A program made the translations under genes and the position numbers. The notes beneath the pieces were generated by a model that saw only the letters and a program-made list of their open reading frames with translations, had not been told where the DNA came from and made no database searches. DNA of 64,000 nt from Sphingobacterium sp. SYP-B4668 (GTDB lineage Bacteria > Bacteroidota > Bacteroidia > Sphingobacteriales > Sphingobacteriaceae). Within the stretch, counting starts at the first letter, position 1, and every line of letters starts with the position of its first letter. The stretch is taken from positions 1 to 64,000 of the forward strand of contig NZ_CP115483.1 in the NCBI RefSeq assembly GCF_027627455.1, in the 5' to 3' direction. Positions 45,882 through 54,390 of this stretch are shown one piece after another.

Positions 45882-47615
45882 TTAGATAATATCTGCCAAC
45901 ATTTGTTCTACTTTGTTGTCGAGCTGCTTGCTGACATCGAGATAATCTTTTACGCTTTCTAGGGGTGCTTTGACCGAGCAATAAAATTTTATTTTGGGTT
46001 CTGTGCCAGAAGGTCTCGCTGAAATGACATCTCCGTCTACGGTAATGAACTGCAAGACGTCAGACTGTGGCAATTCTATGGGGGATTTTTGACCGGTAGC
46101 CAAATCAATGGATACCCGATTTTGATAGTCCCGAACTTCTTTCACTGCGACACCTCCTAAGGTAGCGGGGATATCTTGACGCAGTCTCACCATCATGGCG
46201 TTAATCTCTTCTGCACCTGCTTTTCCTTTTTTGGTCAGCGAGACAAGCTTTTCTTGATAGCAGCCAAATTGTTGATAGATTTCTAGCAATACATCATAGA
46301 GAGATTTGCCCTGATGTTTGAAATAAGCCGCCATTTCGGCAAGAAAAGCACAGGCATTGGGAGCATCTTTGTCCCTGACCAGGTCACCGACTAAGTAACC
46401 GTAACTCTCTTCTCCACCAGCCAAATATTGTTCTTGGCCCAAGAGGTTAGTGATGAGTTCGCCTATATATTTGAATCCTGTAAGGGTCTCATAGTGCTTA
46501 ACTTTGAAATGTGCTGCAATATCAGCCTGCAGATTGGTCGTGACGATGGTTTTGACAACATAGGGACTGGCCGGAAGATTTTTAAGGGCTGTCCGAGCGC
46601 TGAGTACATAGTAGATCAATAAGCTGCCGATTTGGTTTCCGTTGATTAACTGTAGGCGTCCCTGATGGTCTCTAATCGCGACACCGACGCGATCTGCATC
46701 TGGGTCGGTAGCCATTACTAGGTCTGCTTGTATAGCTTCTCCTTTAGCATTTGCCATTGACATGGCATCCTCTTCTTCGGGATTAGGGTAGATTACGGTT
46801 GGAAAGTTGCCATTAGGCTCTGCTTGTTCTTCTACGATGGTGATATTCTCAAATCCCCAAGCTTTAAGTAGTTTAGGGACGATGGTGATGCCTGTGCCGT
46901 GTATGGGAGAGAAGACAATTTTAAGGTCTTTCTGTGCAGCAACTATCTCCGGGTGTATGCTGAGAGATTTGTTGGCTTGGATATATAGGTCGTCCATATC
47001 CTCACCAACGGAAATAATGTTGTTGATCTTTGCTGTAAAGGAGATTTCGTTGACAGATGTAATGGCATTCACCTCGTCTATTACATTCTTGTCATGGGGA
47101 GCAGTAAGCTGGCATCCATCGTTCCAATAAGCCTTGTATCCATTGTATTCCTTTGGATTGTGCGATGCCGTGAGCATGACCCCGCTTTGGCAGCCAAAGT
47201 GTCTAATGGCAAAAGAAAGCATAGGAGTAGGTCTGAGCTGCTCAAAGAGATAAACAGTGATGCCGTTTGCAGAAAAGACATCTGCAACCAACTGACCGAA
47301 GGGTTGAGAACTATTGCGGCTGTCGTAGGCAATTGCTACTTTGAGCTGCTGCCCAGGAAAACTTTTTTTGAGATAATTGGCCAGTCCTTGTGTGGCTTTG
47401 CCAATTGTGTATTTGTTCATTCGGTTAGACCCGACGCCCATAATGCCACGAAGTCCTCCGGTACCAAACTCAAGGTCTTTATAAAAGCTGTCAATAAGCT
47501 CGGTCTCTTCGTTATTGTCGATCAGTTGTTTAACCTTTTGTGTGGTATCAAGGTCATATTCAGAACTAAGCCATTGATTGATTTTGGCTTGCGTATTTGT
47601 GTCAATTCTACTCAT
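45882..47615 (-). CDS. Phosphoglucomutase/phosphomannomutase
   Basis: This enzyme moves phosphate between C1 and C6 of hexose phosphates. The 577-residue protein has the substrate-binding start FGTGGLRGIMGVGSNRMN (50-67) and the phosphoserine loop TASHNPKEYNGY with S151. It also has the metal loop DPDADRVGVA, the sugar-specificity segment GGEESYGYLVGD and a C-terminal RPSGTEPKIKFY phosphate-binding loop. The size fits the PgcA/PGM2 group. It is followed by the Nudix gene. Confidence 0.95.
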   Translation of the reverse strand: MSRIDTNTQAKINQWLSSEYDLDTTQKVKQLIDNNEETELIDSFYKDLEFGTGGLRGIMGVGSNRMNKYTIGKATQGLANYLKKSFPGQQLKVAIAYDSRNSSQPFGQLVADVFSANGITVYLFEQLRPTPMLSFAIRHFGCQSGVMLTASHNPKEYNGYKAYWNDGCQLTAPHDKNVIDEVNAITSVNEISFTAKINNIISVGEDMDDLYIQANKSLSIHPEIVAAQKDLKIVFSPIHGTGITIVPKLLKAWGFENITIVEEQAEPNGNFPTVIYPNPEEEDAMSMANAKGEAIQADLVMATDPDADRVGVAIRDHQGRLQLINGNQIGSLLIYYVLSARTALKNLPASPYVVKTIVTTNLQADIAAHFKVKHYETLTGFKYIGELITNLLGQEQYLAGGEESYGYLVGDLVRDKDAPNACAFLAEMAAYFKHQGKSLYDVLLEIYQQFGCYQEKLVSLTKKGKAGAEEINAMMVRLRQDIPATLGGVAVKEVRDYQNRVSIDLATGQKSPIELPQSDVLQFITVDGDVISARPSGTEPKIKFYCSVKAPLESVKDYLDVSKQLDNKVEQMLADII

Positions 47616-47792
47616 ATGCTAAACTCTAAGTTGGTCATAAATATAGTGAATCATGATAGGATTGCTAAATAATTTTTTACGCATTCCGATGGATACTATC
47701 CAATAGGGGCCTGTCCCAAGCATTTGGATATACCGATACTATAGGAGCATTGCTGACACTTTCCGTAAGGATAATACGGAGACTCGTTTGTC

Positions 47793-48674
47793 TTATTTAT
47801 TGCTGTTTCGGATGCTGCTCTCTATCATGTCCCACATCTCTTCCGGAATGGCTTCGAATCCGTTGAATTGTCCTGCGCCCTGTAACCATTCTCCACCATC
47901 AATGGTGATAATCTCTCCGTTGATATAGCCTGCGAAATCTGAGATAAGAAAAGCTGCGAGATTGGCAAGCTCTTGATGGTCTCCTACTCGTTTCAACGGT
48001 ACTCGATTTTTGAAGTCAAACTTTTCTGCGAGATCCCCAGGAAGTAATCGGTCCCAGGCACCCTTTGTGGGGAAAGGCCCGGGAGCTATGGCGTTGTTGC
48101 GGATGCCATACTTCCCCCATTCAGCAGCCAAGGATTTGGTGAGTGTCAATACCCCTCCCTTCGCTACGGCGGATGGCACGACATAGCCAGAGCCAGTAAA
48201 GGCATAGGTCGTTATGATGTTGAGCACTGTGGCTTGTTGTTTGCGCTTGATCCAATTTTTGCCAAACGTCAATGTGCAGTTGACAGTGCCCTTGAGGACA
48301 ATGTCTATGACGGTTGAGAAGGCATTGGCTGATAGACGTTCTGTGGGAGAGATAAAGTTACCTGCGGCATTGTTGACTAACACGTCAATTCTACCAAATT
48401 TTTCCTCAGCTACTTTTAGCAGGTTTTCCACGTCTTCAATATTGCGGATATCACAGGCAACGGGCAGTACAGCACCCCCTTTTTCTTGCATCATCTCCGT
48501 TGCAGCTTTATCGAGTACATCTATTTTGCGGCTAGAGATGACAATATTAGCGCCTAGTTCCAAAAAATAGGTCGCCATTTTGCGTCCTAAGCCCGTACCG
48601 CCTCCTGTCACGACGATAGTCTTTCCTTTTAATGAGTTCTCACGTAGTGCTCCTTCAACTTTCAATGCTTCCAT
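47793..48674 (-). CDS. SDR oxidoreductase, 2,4-dienoyl-CoA reductase-like
   Basis: The 293-residue protein has an N-terminal extension, TGGGTGLGRKMA as the NADP-binding motif (about 23-34), NNAAGNFISPTERLS, which is characteristic of peroxisomal-type dienoyl-CoA reductases, and a C-terminal GEIITIDGGEWLQGAGQFN. The Tyr of the usual YxxxK is not in its common context (VVPSAVAKGGVLTLTKSLA), as in this subgroup. Next to an enoyl-CoA hydratase gene (1-base gap), it most likely acts on unsaturated acyl-CoA. Confidence 0.85.
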   Translation of the reverse strand: MEALKVEGALRENSLKGKTIVVTGGGTGLGRKMATYFLELGANIVISSRKIDVLDKAATEMMQEKGGAVLPVACDIRNIEDVENLLKVAEEKFGRIDVLVNNAAGNFISPTERLSANAFSTVIDIVLKGTVNCTLTFGKNWIKRKQQATVLNIITTYAFTGSGYVVPSAVAKGGVLTLTKSLAAEWGKYGIRNNAIAPGPFPTKGAWDRLLPGDLAEKFDFKNRVPLKRVGDHQELANLAAFLISDFAGYINGEIITIDGGEWLQGAGQFNGFEAIPEEMWDMIESSIRNSNK

Positions 48675-48675
48675 G

Positions 48676-49443
48676 TTAAGGCTTTTTAGCGGTTAGATTT
48701 TCAATAATTGTTTTGAGCACGGCTCGCGTACTGGGCGCCCACCATTGCTGAAGGGCTTGAGCTACGTCTGCGGCCTGATCCGTTTTGATGGTATGGAGTA
48801 GGTTTTTTCTGAGGTTGAGCTTTGTTGTGCGCCAAGCATTTTTTTCAAATTGTGTCAGCAGTTTAATTTTACGTAGGGCAGCAGTCTTGATACTAATAGG
48901 GCTGACCAGCTCATCTACTAGGCCTACTTCGAGCGCTTCTTCAGGCTTTAAAAGCTTACCTTCCAATAGATATTGATAGGCTCGTCTCTTTCCTATCCAA
49001 AAGCTATATAACTCGAAAATGCTTTCTGGGACAACAATTCCAACGGGCACTTCATTCAGTCCGACAATAAAGTCGCCTTGAGCCATGACGCGATAGTCGC
49101 AACAGATGCCCAACACACATCCTCCCGCGGGACTATGTCCCGAAATGGCAGCAACAGCAGGCTTGGGAAATGCTGCCAGCTGGTGGATAAGGGAGAGGAA
49201 CTGAGTCCAAAAGGTCTCCATCTGTTGCTCGTTATATTGGTATAGGGTAATCAGGTCTAATCCCGACGTGAAAAAATTTTCTTTACCATGAAGAATTAAT
49301 CCCTCTATCGCTGGATTTTCTTCAGCTTGCTTAATAGCCGATGCTAATTCTTCGATCATCTCTAGGTGCATAGCGTTTGACTTACCTCTGTCCAGAGCGA
49401 TGTGAGCGATCCGTTCTTCTATATTAACTTTTATGAATTCCAT
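48676..49443 (-). CDS. Enoyl-CoA hydratase/isomerase family protein
   Basis: The 255-residue crotonase-fold protein has the oxyanion-hole regions LHGKENFFTSGLDLITL and AAISGHSPAGGCVLGICCDYRVMA. The two catalytic glutamates of true hydratases are not both obvious, so isomerase or another crotonase activity is possible. It pairs with the dienoyl-CoA reductase-like gene, which suggests unsaturated fatty acid breakdown. The start is 8 bases downstream of the large plug-domain gene, on the same strand. Confidence 0.87.
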   Translation of the reverse strand: MEFIKVNIEERIAHIALDRGKSNAMHLEMIEELASAIKQAEENPAIEGLILHGKENFFTSGLDLITLYQYNEQQMETFWTQFLSLIHQLAAFPKPAVAAISGHSPAGGCVLGICCDYRVMAQGDFIVGLNEVPVGIVVPESIFELYSFWIGKRRAYQYLLEGKLLKPEEALEVGLVDELVSPISIKTAALRKIKLLTQFEKNAWRTTKLNLRKNLLHTIKTDQAADVAQALQQWWAPSTRAVLKTIIENLTAKKP

Positions 49444-49451
49444 GCATGTAT

Positions 49452-52133
49452 TTATTTAACTTCAAAATCTACGATCTTGCTCACCAATCTGCCTTTAGTA
49501 TCAACGCCTTCTACGGTCATTTGGTATGTACCCTTCTCATCCGAGGTATAGAAGAAGAAGCCAGTTCCATCTTGGTCTTTGAGGATGAGGTTGGGCTCCC
49601 AGTGTATAGTGGAGCGATAATCTCTGGTGAATGCTTTCTCTGGACTATTGACTTCATAGTCTGGCTTGAAGAACGTTTTATTGAGATGCAGGCCTTTCGG
49701 TGTGGCCGTCGCAATCCCTTTGGGAGTAAAATTGCTTGATAAACCAGATTTACCTCTCTTAGATGTGATCACAATGACACCGCCACCACCGTACGATCCG
49801 TATATAGCTGTATAGGAGGCATTTCGTAGTACTTCTATACTTTCGACATCAAAGGAATTAATCATGCTGAGTTGGTTTCCTTCAATATACATACCATCCA
49901 GCACGATTTGCATGGGTACGTTGCCGCGCGTATTGTAAGGAATGCCATTTTGAAAATAAACTCCCATTAACCGTCCGTTGAGGCACATTTCTAAAGAAGG
50001 GCAAGTCTCTAGGTCCTTAGCGTCGAGGATTTGATCGGCCCTGCCAGCACCATTCAAGTTGGAAGATTGCTCAGAAGCTTTTTTCTCTATACGTTTGTTG
50101 ATCGTGACCTCTTCCAGAAAAATTGTTTTTTGCATCAGTCCTTTTTGCTGCATTTCTGCAAACATGCGCTGATTGGATAGGATACTTTGCTGCAATTGGA
50201 GATTGATATCTCCCGATTCGTCAGGAGCATTTTTATTTGCGGTAATAAGTGGGTATGACTGTGGATCTACATCAATCTCCACATTTTTCTTTCCGTTTTC
50301 ATCGGTGGCGGTAATCAAGAATTTGACACTGTCTGGGAAGATGAGCTTGTCAAAGTTAAACCGACCCTCTGCAGTGGCCGTGGTATCGATGTAGTCTAAA
50401 AAGCTGCGCGTGGAAATTAATTTTAGCTTTGCATTGGGAGCGACAGCTTTTCTTGCGTATTTCCGTACCGTACCTTTGATGGATAATTCTTTTTCAGGAG
50501 CGAAGGTGGGTTTTGCTGCGGCGGCCGAATCTATGCGCTGCCACTCAATTTTTCTCCAACCCTGGGTGAGCATTAAATTGTCTAAATCCGTTAAACGGAT
50601 GCTATCCGTGTTTTCAAAATAATACCCCGGCTCTTGTAGGTACCCTTTTATATCAGAGGATAGGAGCAATTGAGAAAAGACGGTTGTCCCATACTTCTTG
50701 TAGGGTTGGTTGCGGTCAAGGTTGATGACAGCTGCAGATAGACTGGCAAAGTTGGTCGTGTCTGTAGTCGCATCCGTTAGTTTGACCTGTACTTTGCTCC
50801 GGTTGGTGTAAGTAGTATTGTCGAGTGCTACCTTAAGAGGAAGGAAGTTCTTTGGGTTGGAGTTGAAGACCATTCTTTCGCTCAGGGGCAACCCGGCATT
50901 GGATAGCAACGTGACTTGAAAGACTCCAGAAGGAAGGTCTTTCTTAGGGACCATGAATAACATTTCATTTTTAGTTGCTTTTTGCTTGGCGACATATAGA
51001 ATTTCTCCCAAATGCTGAACCATTAAATAGACTTCTTTTTGGTCTAAGAGATCGGTCGATAAGCTGTATTGTATGGCGAGCCTGTCTTTCATAAAAGGAT
51101 TGACAGATACGGCGATACCCGAAGATTCGATCTTGGGAAGCTCAGCAGTTTTGGTCGTGCCATCTTCGAACGTAAGGTGTGCCGTATATTTGTGTTGTGA
51201 TAGGGCATTAATGGAGAAGCTCCCCATCCCTAAATGATTGGTCTCAAACTCGGCAACCAATTCCTCTTTTTCATTCAGGACCTTACCTTTTGATTGAATT
51301 CCCAATCCATTGGGTTGTAATGTCTTTACACCTATTTTGCCGAGGGTATTGTTTAGGAGTATCCCGCCTTCCGGGAATAGTTGGATACTGTTTTGGGAAG
51401 ATTGTTGGAGCGGGATGATTTTTTTAACCGTTCTTTGATCGTTAGATTCAAAAGTCAGGAGAATGTAACCATTCGTGAATTCTTTTTTTGTTTTGATTTC
51501 AATTTTGCCCGTGATGTCTGATTTTTCTCGCCCCTTGTCCTCTATTTTTTCGTTTGTGTACACTTGATAGTGTACATTGCTATTGATGAGTGGGGCTCCT
51601 AAGAGGTCTTTGAGCTCTATGGAGTAGATGTTGTTTTTGTTCTTTTCGTCTTGGTTGGTGACGAAGGTCGTTTTGGTAACGATATTGTCTCCTCGTCCAT
51701 TGGCGATATTTATGGTTTTGTCAAAAAAGTATTCTTCTCCTTGATTGCGCATCCAGTTGGTATAGGCCCGTATGCGGTATGAACCTTCTATGAGTGTATC
51801 TATGAGGTCGATGTCTCCGACACCCAACCCTGCGGTGAGCGGGATCGTAATTGATTTAATGATTTTCTTTTGAGGACCGATTAGCTCGATGTATCCTATT
51901 CCGCTAATATTGGACAAGAGGTTTTCAATGCCCACGGTTGCGTAGACTTTGAACCAAATGGTCTCGCCGGCAGTATAGTGCTGCTTGTCTAGTTGTAGAT
52001 ATAATTTTTCTTGAAAATTATTCGAGAGGTAGCTTTCTAGCTTTTGTGTGGTGTGTTCTAGAGAGGTGGTCTGGGCGTATCCTAAGCGGCTTAGGAAGAT
52101 AAACAAACACAAGAGGAGGTATTTTGAACTCAT
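49452..52133 (-). CDS. Surface protein with TonB plug domain but no beta-barrel
   Basis: The 893-residue protein has a signal peptide (ending GYAQT) and an N-terminal macroglobulin-like part (QLDKQHYTAGETIWFKVYA). A carboxypeptidase-regulatory-type domain follows at mid-length, then a TonB-receptor plug at about 690-790 with LNGRLMGVYFQNG, the VLDGMYI motif and IEVLRNASYTAIYGSYGGGGVIVITSKRG (split). After the plug there is only about 100 residues, ending in an Ig-like segment, so the outer-membrane barrel of a true receptor is missing. It has no SusD partner. It probably sits in the outer membrane or periplasm; function unknown. Confidence 0.85.
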   Translation of the reverse strand: MSSKYLLLCLFIFLSRLGYAQTTSLEHTTQKLESYLSNNFQEKLYLQLDKQHYTAGETIWFKVYATVGIENLLSNISGIGYIELIGPQKKIIKSITIPLTAGLGVGDIDLIDTLIEGSYRIRAYTNWMRNQGEEYFFDKTINIANGRGDNIVTKTTFVTNQDEKNKNNIYSIELKDLLGAPLINSNVHYQVYTNEKIEDKGREKSDITGKIEIKTKKEFTNGYILLTFESNDQRTVKKIIPLQQSSQNSIQLFPEGGILLNNTLGKIGVKTLQPNGLGIQSKGKVLNEKEELVAEFETNHLGMGSFSINALSQHKYTAHLTFEDGTTKTAELPKIESSGIAVSVNPFMKDRLAIQYSLSTDLLDQKEVYLMVQHLGEILYVAKQKATKNEMLFMVPKKDLPSGVFQVTLLSNAGLPLSERMVFNSNPKNFLPLKVALDNTTYTNRSKVQVKLTDATTDTTNFASLSAAVINLDRNQPYKKYGTTVFSQLLLSSDIKGYLQEPGYYFENTDSIRLTDLDNLMLTQGWRKIEWQRIDSAAAAKPTFAPEKELSIKGTVRKYARKAVAPNAKLKLISTRSFLDYIDTTATAEGRFNFDKLIFPDSVKFLITATDENGKKNVEIDVDPQSYPLITANKNAPDESGDINLQLQQSILSNQRMFAEMQQKGLMQKTIFLEEVTINKRIEKKASEQSSNLNGAGRADQILDAKDLETCPSLEMCLNGRLMGVYFQNGIPYNTRGNVPMQIVLDGMYIEGNQLSMINSFDVESIEVLRNASYTAIYGSYGGGGVIVITSKRGKSGLSSNFTPKGIATATPKGLHLNKTFFKPDYEVNSPEKAFTRDYRSTIHWEPNLILKDQDGTGFFFYTSDEKGTYQMTVEGVDTKGRLVSKIVDFEVK

Positions 52134-52413
52134 GATTGATTTTTTTATGTAATTGGTTTAATTGGCCAAAACTATTTGCGACTTACTTTCTCCCTTTTCG
52201 GGATAGATGTATGACATGATTGTTTTTTTGAAAATTAAGAAAAAATGAATGAAATATAAAGTGATTTTAATAATAAACAAATGAAGTGTTAGGTCAAGGG
52301 AAGATACAGATTCGAACCCACGCTATTTTGGCTGTAATGGTATTGGTTAAAGGCAGATACAAGGTGCAATAATTTGTGAACACACACAGATTTTGTTAAG
52401 TATAAATGAATAA

Positions 52414-52427
52414 TTTATCTAAGTTTG
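52414..52427 (+). promoter_or_regulatory. -7 element abutting purD
   Basis: TTTATCTAAGTTTG is identical to the ftsY and rhodanese promoters. The box ends 4 bases before the ATG at 52432, so the transcript should be leaderless. The nearest TTG (52393-52395) is 24 bases upstream of the -7 box, longer than ideal. Confidence 0.6.
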
Positions 52428-52431
52428 TACT

Positions 52432-53706
52432 ATGAATATCCTAATCATTGGTTCAGGCGGAAGAGAATCAGCCTTTGCATATAAAATCGCTCAAAGTAAA
52501 AAACTAGACAAATTGTTTATCGCGCCAGGAAATGCCGGCACGCAGTTATATGGTCAAAATGTAGATCTTAAAGTGACGGATTTTGAAGGTATCGCCAAAT
52601 TTTCGTTGGAAAACGCTATCGATATGGTTCTCGTAGGACCTGAAGAGCCCCTTGTTAAGGGCATTCATGATTTCTTTTTGAACAGAGAGGATCTAAAACA
52701 CATCCCGGTTATTGGTCCTCAACAAGAGGGTGCACAATTGGAAGGTTCGAAGGATTTTTCAAAGCAATTTATGGACAGGCATCAAATCCCTACGGCGGCA
52801 TCTCGTTCTTTTGATAAGTCTAACCTAGAAGAGGGGATTGCTTACTTAGATACACAGCGCTTGCCCATAGTCTTGAAAGCTGACGGTCTAGCTGCGGGAA
52901 AGGGAGTCTTGATATTAGAGAGCTATGAAGAGGCTAAGGCTGAGCTTAGAGCAATGATTACGGATTCGAAATTTGGAGCAGCGAGCCAGGTAGTTGTAGT
53001 AGAGGAGTTTTTGAAAGGGATTGAATTGTCGGTATTTGTATTGACAGATGGCAATTCATATAAAGTATTACCTTCAGCAAAAGACTATAAGCGTATTGGA
53101 GAAGGCGATACAGGATTGAATACCGGAGGTATGGGGTCTATTTCTCCCGTTCCATTTGCGGATGCCACGTTTTTAAATAAAGTTGAAGAGCGTATTATTA
53201 AGCCGACGGTAGAAGGGTTGAAGAAAGATAACATCCCTTATAAGGGCTTTATTTTTATCGGTTTGATGAATGTCGGCGGGGAGCCTTTTGTCATTGAATA
53301 TAATGTGCGTATGGGTGACCCAGAGACGGAATCGGTCTTGCCAAGAATCGAATCGGATTTGATAGACCTTTTGGAAGGTGTTGCGCAGGGTAACCTGGAG
53401 ACGCGGTCGTATACGGTAAGCCCTAAGACTGCTGTTACCGTGATGTTGGTCGCTGGAGGGTATCCCGGAGCATACGAGTCTGGAAAAGTAATCTCTAATA
53501 TTGAGAATGTAAAAGAGTCTATCGTGTTTCAGGCCGGTACGAAAGAGCAGAACGGAGAGATTGTCACTGCCGGAGGGCGAGTGATTGCGGTCACTACACT
53601 CCAAGATACGCTGTTTGGGGCACTGCAGCAGGCGACTGCTGATGCAGGTCGAATCTATTTTGACGGGAAGTATTTCCGTCGTGATATTGGTTTCGATTTG
53701 ATCTAA
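52432..53706 (+). CDS. purD: Phosphoribosylamine-glycine ligase PurD
   Basis: PurD is the second enzyme of purine synthesis, joining phosphoribosylamine and glycine with ATP. The 424-residue protein has MNILIIGSGGRESAFAYKIA, GPEEPLVKGI, the ATP-grasp loop ADGLAAGKGV, EEFLKGIELSVF and the NVRMGDPETE metal site. Length is normal. It is monocistronic, with a long-loop hairpin downstream. Confidence 0.97.
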   Translation: MNILIIGSGGRESAFAYKIAQSKKLDKLFIAPGNAGTQLYGQNVDLKVTDFEGIAKFSLENAIDMVLVGPEEPLVKGIHDFFLNREDLKHIPVIGPQQEGAQLEGSKDFSKQFMDRHQIPTAASRSFDKSNLEEGIAYLDTQRLPIVLKADGLAAGKGVLILESYEEAKAELRAMITDSKFGAASQVVVVEEFLKGIELSVFVLTDGNSYKVLPSAKDYKRIGEGDTGLNTGGMGSISPVPFADATFLNKVEERIIKPTVEGLKKDNIPYKGFIFIGLMNVGGEPFVIEYNVRMGDPETESVLPRIESDLIDLLEGVAQGNLETRSYTVSPKTAVTVMLVAGGYPGAYESGKVISNIENVKESIVFQAGTKEQNGEIVTAGGRVIAVTTLQDTLFGALQQATADAGRIYFDGKYFRRDIGFDLI

Positions 53707-53732
53707 ATATATTGACAGTAATGTCAAAGGCG

Positions 53733-53790
53733 AGGCGAAGAGTACATTGATCTCAATTTATGCGAGGCACCCTATACTCTTCGCCTTTGT
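53733..53790 (+). terminator. purD terminator, long loop
   Basis: AGGCGAAGAGTA (53733-53744) pairs perfectly with TACTCTTCGCCT (53775-53786) around a 30-base loop, then TTTGTT. A smaller hairpin, TTGACA-GTAA-TGTCAA, precedes it. Confidence 0.55.
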
Positions 53791-53865
53791 TAAAATGGAA
53801 ATAATAGAGGGATAAAAAATCATTTTTCTCAGTCTCAATGGCTTAGGTCAAAGGGTGAGAAAATA

Positions 53866-53897
53866 TTTTGGAAGGAATAAAAATCCTCTTATATTTG
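53866..53897 (+). promoter_or_regulatory. Promoter of tRNA-Glu
   Basis: TTTTG at 53866-53870 and TATATTTG at 53890-53897 are 19 bases apart, an excellent Bacteroidota promoter 18 bases before the tRNA. Confidence 0.85.
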
Positions 53898-53914
53898 CAT
53901 CACCAAAAAGCAAT

Positions 53915-53986
53915 GGCCCGTTCGTCTAGGGGTTAGGACGCAAGATTTTCATTCTTGAAACAGGGGTTCGATTCCCCTACGGGCTA
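53915..53986 (+). tRNA. tRNA-Glu (anticodon TTC)
   Basis: The acceptor stem GGCCCGT/ACGGGCT (one G-U at the first pair), D-arm GTC...GAC, anticodon stem CAAGA/TCTTG with loop TTTTCAT giving anticodon TTC, and T-arm GGGGTTCGATTCCCC all fold. The discriminator is A; the CCA end is not encoded. Length is 72. It marks the border with the accessory-looking region to its right. Confidence 0.95.
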
Positions 53987-53987
53987 C

Positions 53988-54021
53988 AAAAAAAGCAATC
54001 TTATTCAAGATTGCTTTTTTT
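53988..54021 (+). terminator. tRNA-Glu terminator
   Basis: AAAAAAAGCAATCTT and its complement form a perfect stem with an ATTC loop and a T run, right after the tRNA. Confidence 0.9.
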
Positions 54022-54390
54022 GTTTCCTCCCAGGTATGGAAGCTGTTTCATTTTTGTCATCGCCGATGAAAATCCCCGAGTACATTTTGGATGATTTTTT
54101 CTTAACTCTATAAAAGGGTGTTGTTGCTATTGTTGCCGTATTGATGAACCTATCAGAGGTGTAAATCGATCCATATGGCGCGCTCAAAATCAATAAAATA
54201 TGTTAAATTAGTTCATCAGTAGCACGTTGAATAATGAACGAACAGTGGAATAGCAAATTAGAAAGGATAAGCTGTTTCGGTGTTTTATTTTTTTGAATAT
54301 GGCACACATTGTGTTCGCGATAAGCCCGAACATGTTTAGATTTACTTGTAATTGGGTGAACAATTTATTACTGACAAATCAAAAATAAAT
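54022..54390. other. Intergenic stretch between tRNA-Glu and the beta-lactamase
   Basis: About 370 bases. A 62-codon minus-strand frame (54005-54193) runs into the tRNA terminator and has no promoter or relative I recognise. No repeat of the tRNA 3' end is present. Confidence 0.45.

Noticed and set aside
52305-52350. tRNA-like fragment containing GATTCGAACC
   Set aside because: The T-loop-like sequence is present on the minus strand, but the flanking bases do not form a T stem, and no acceptor or anticodon arm is found.
53173-53727. 184-codon minus-strand frame over the end of purD
   Set aside because: Antisense to the conserved C-terminal part of PurD; no family.
54005-54193. 62-codon minus-strand frame next to tRNA-Glu
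   Set aside because: It ends within the tRNA terminator hairpin and has no promoter or known relative; kept only as a note on the intergenic region.
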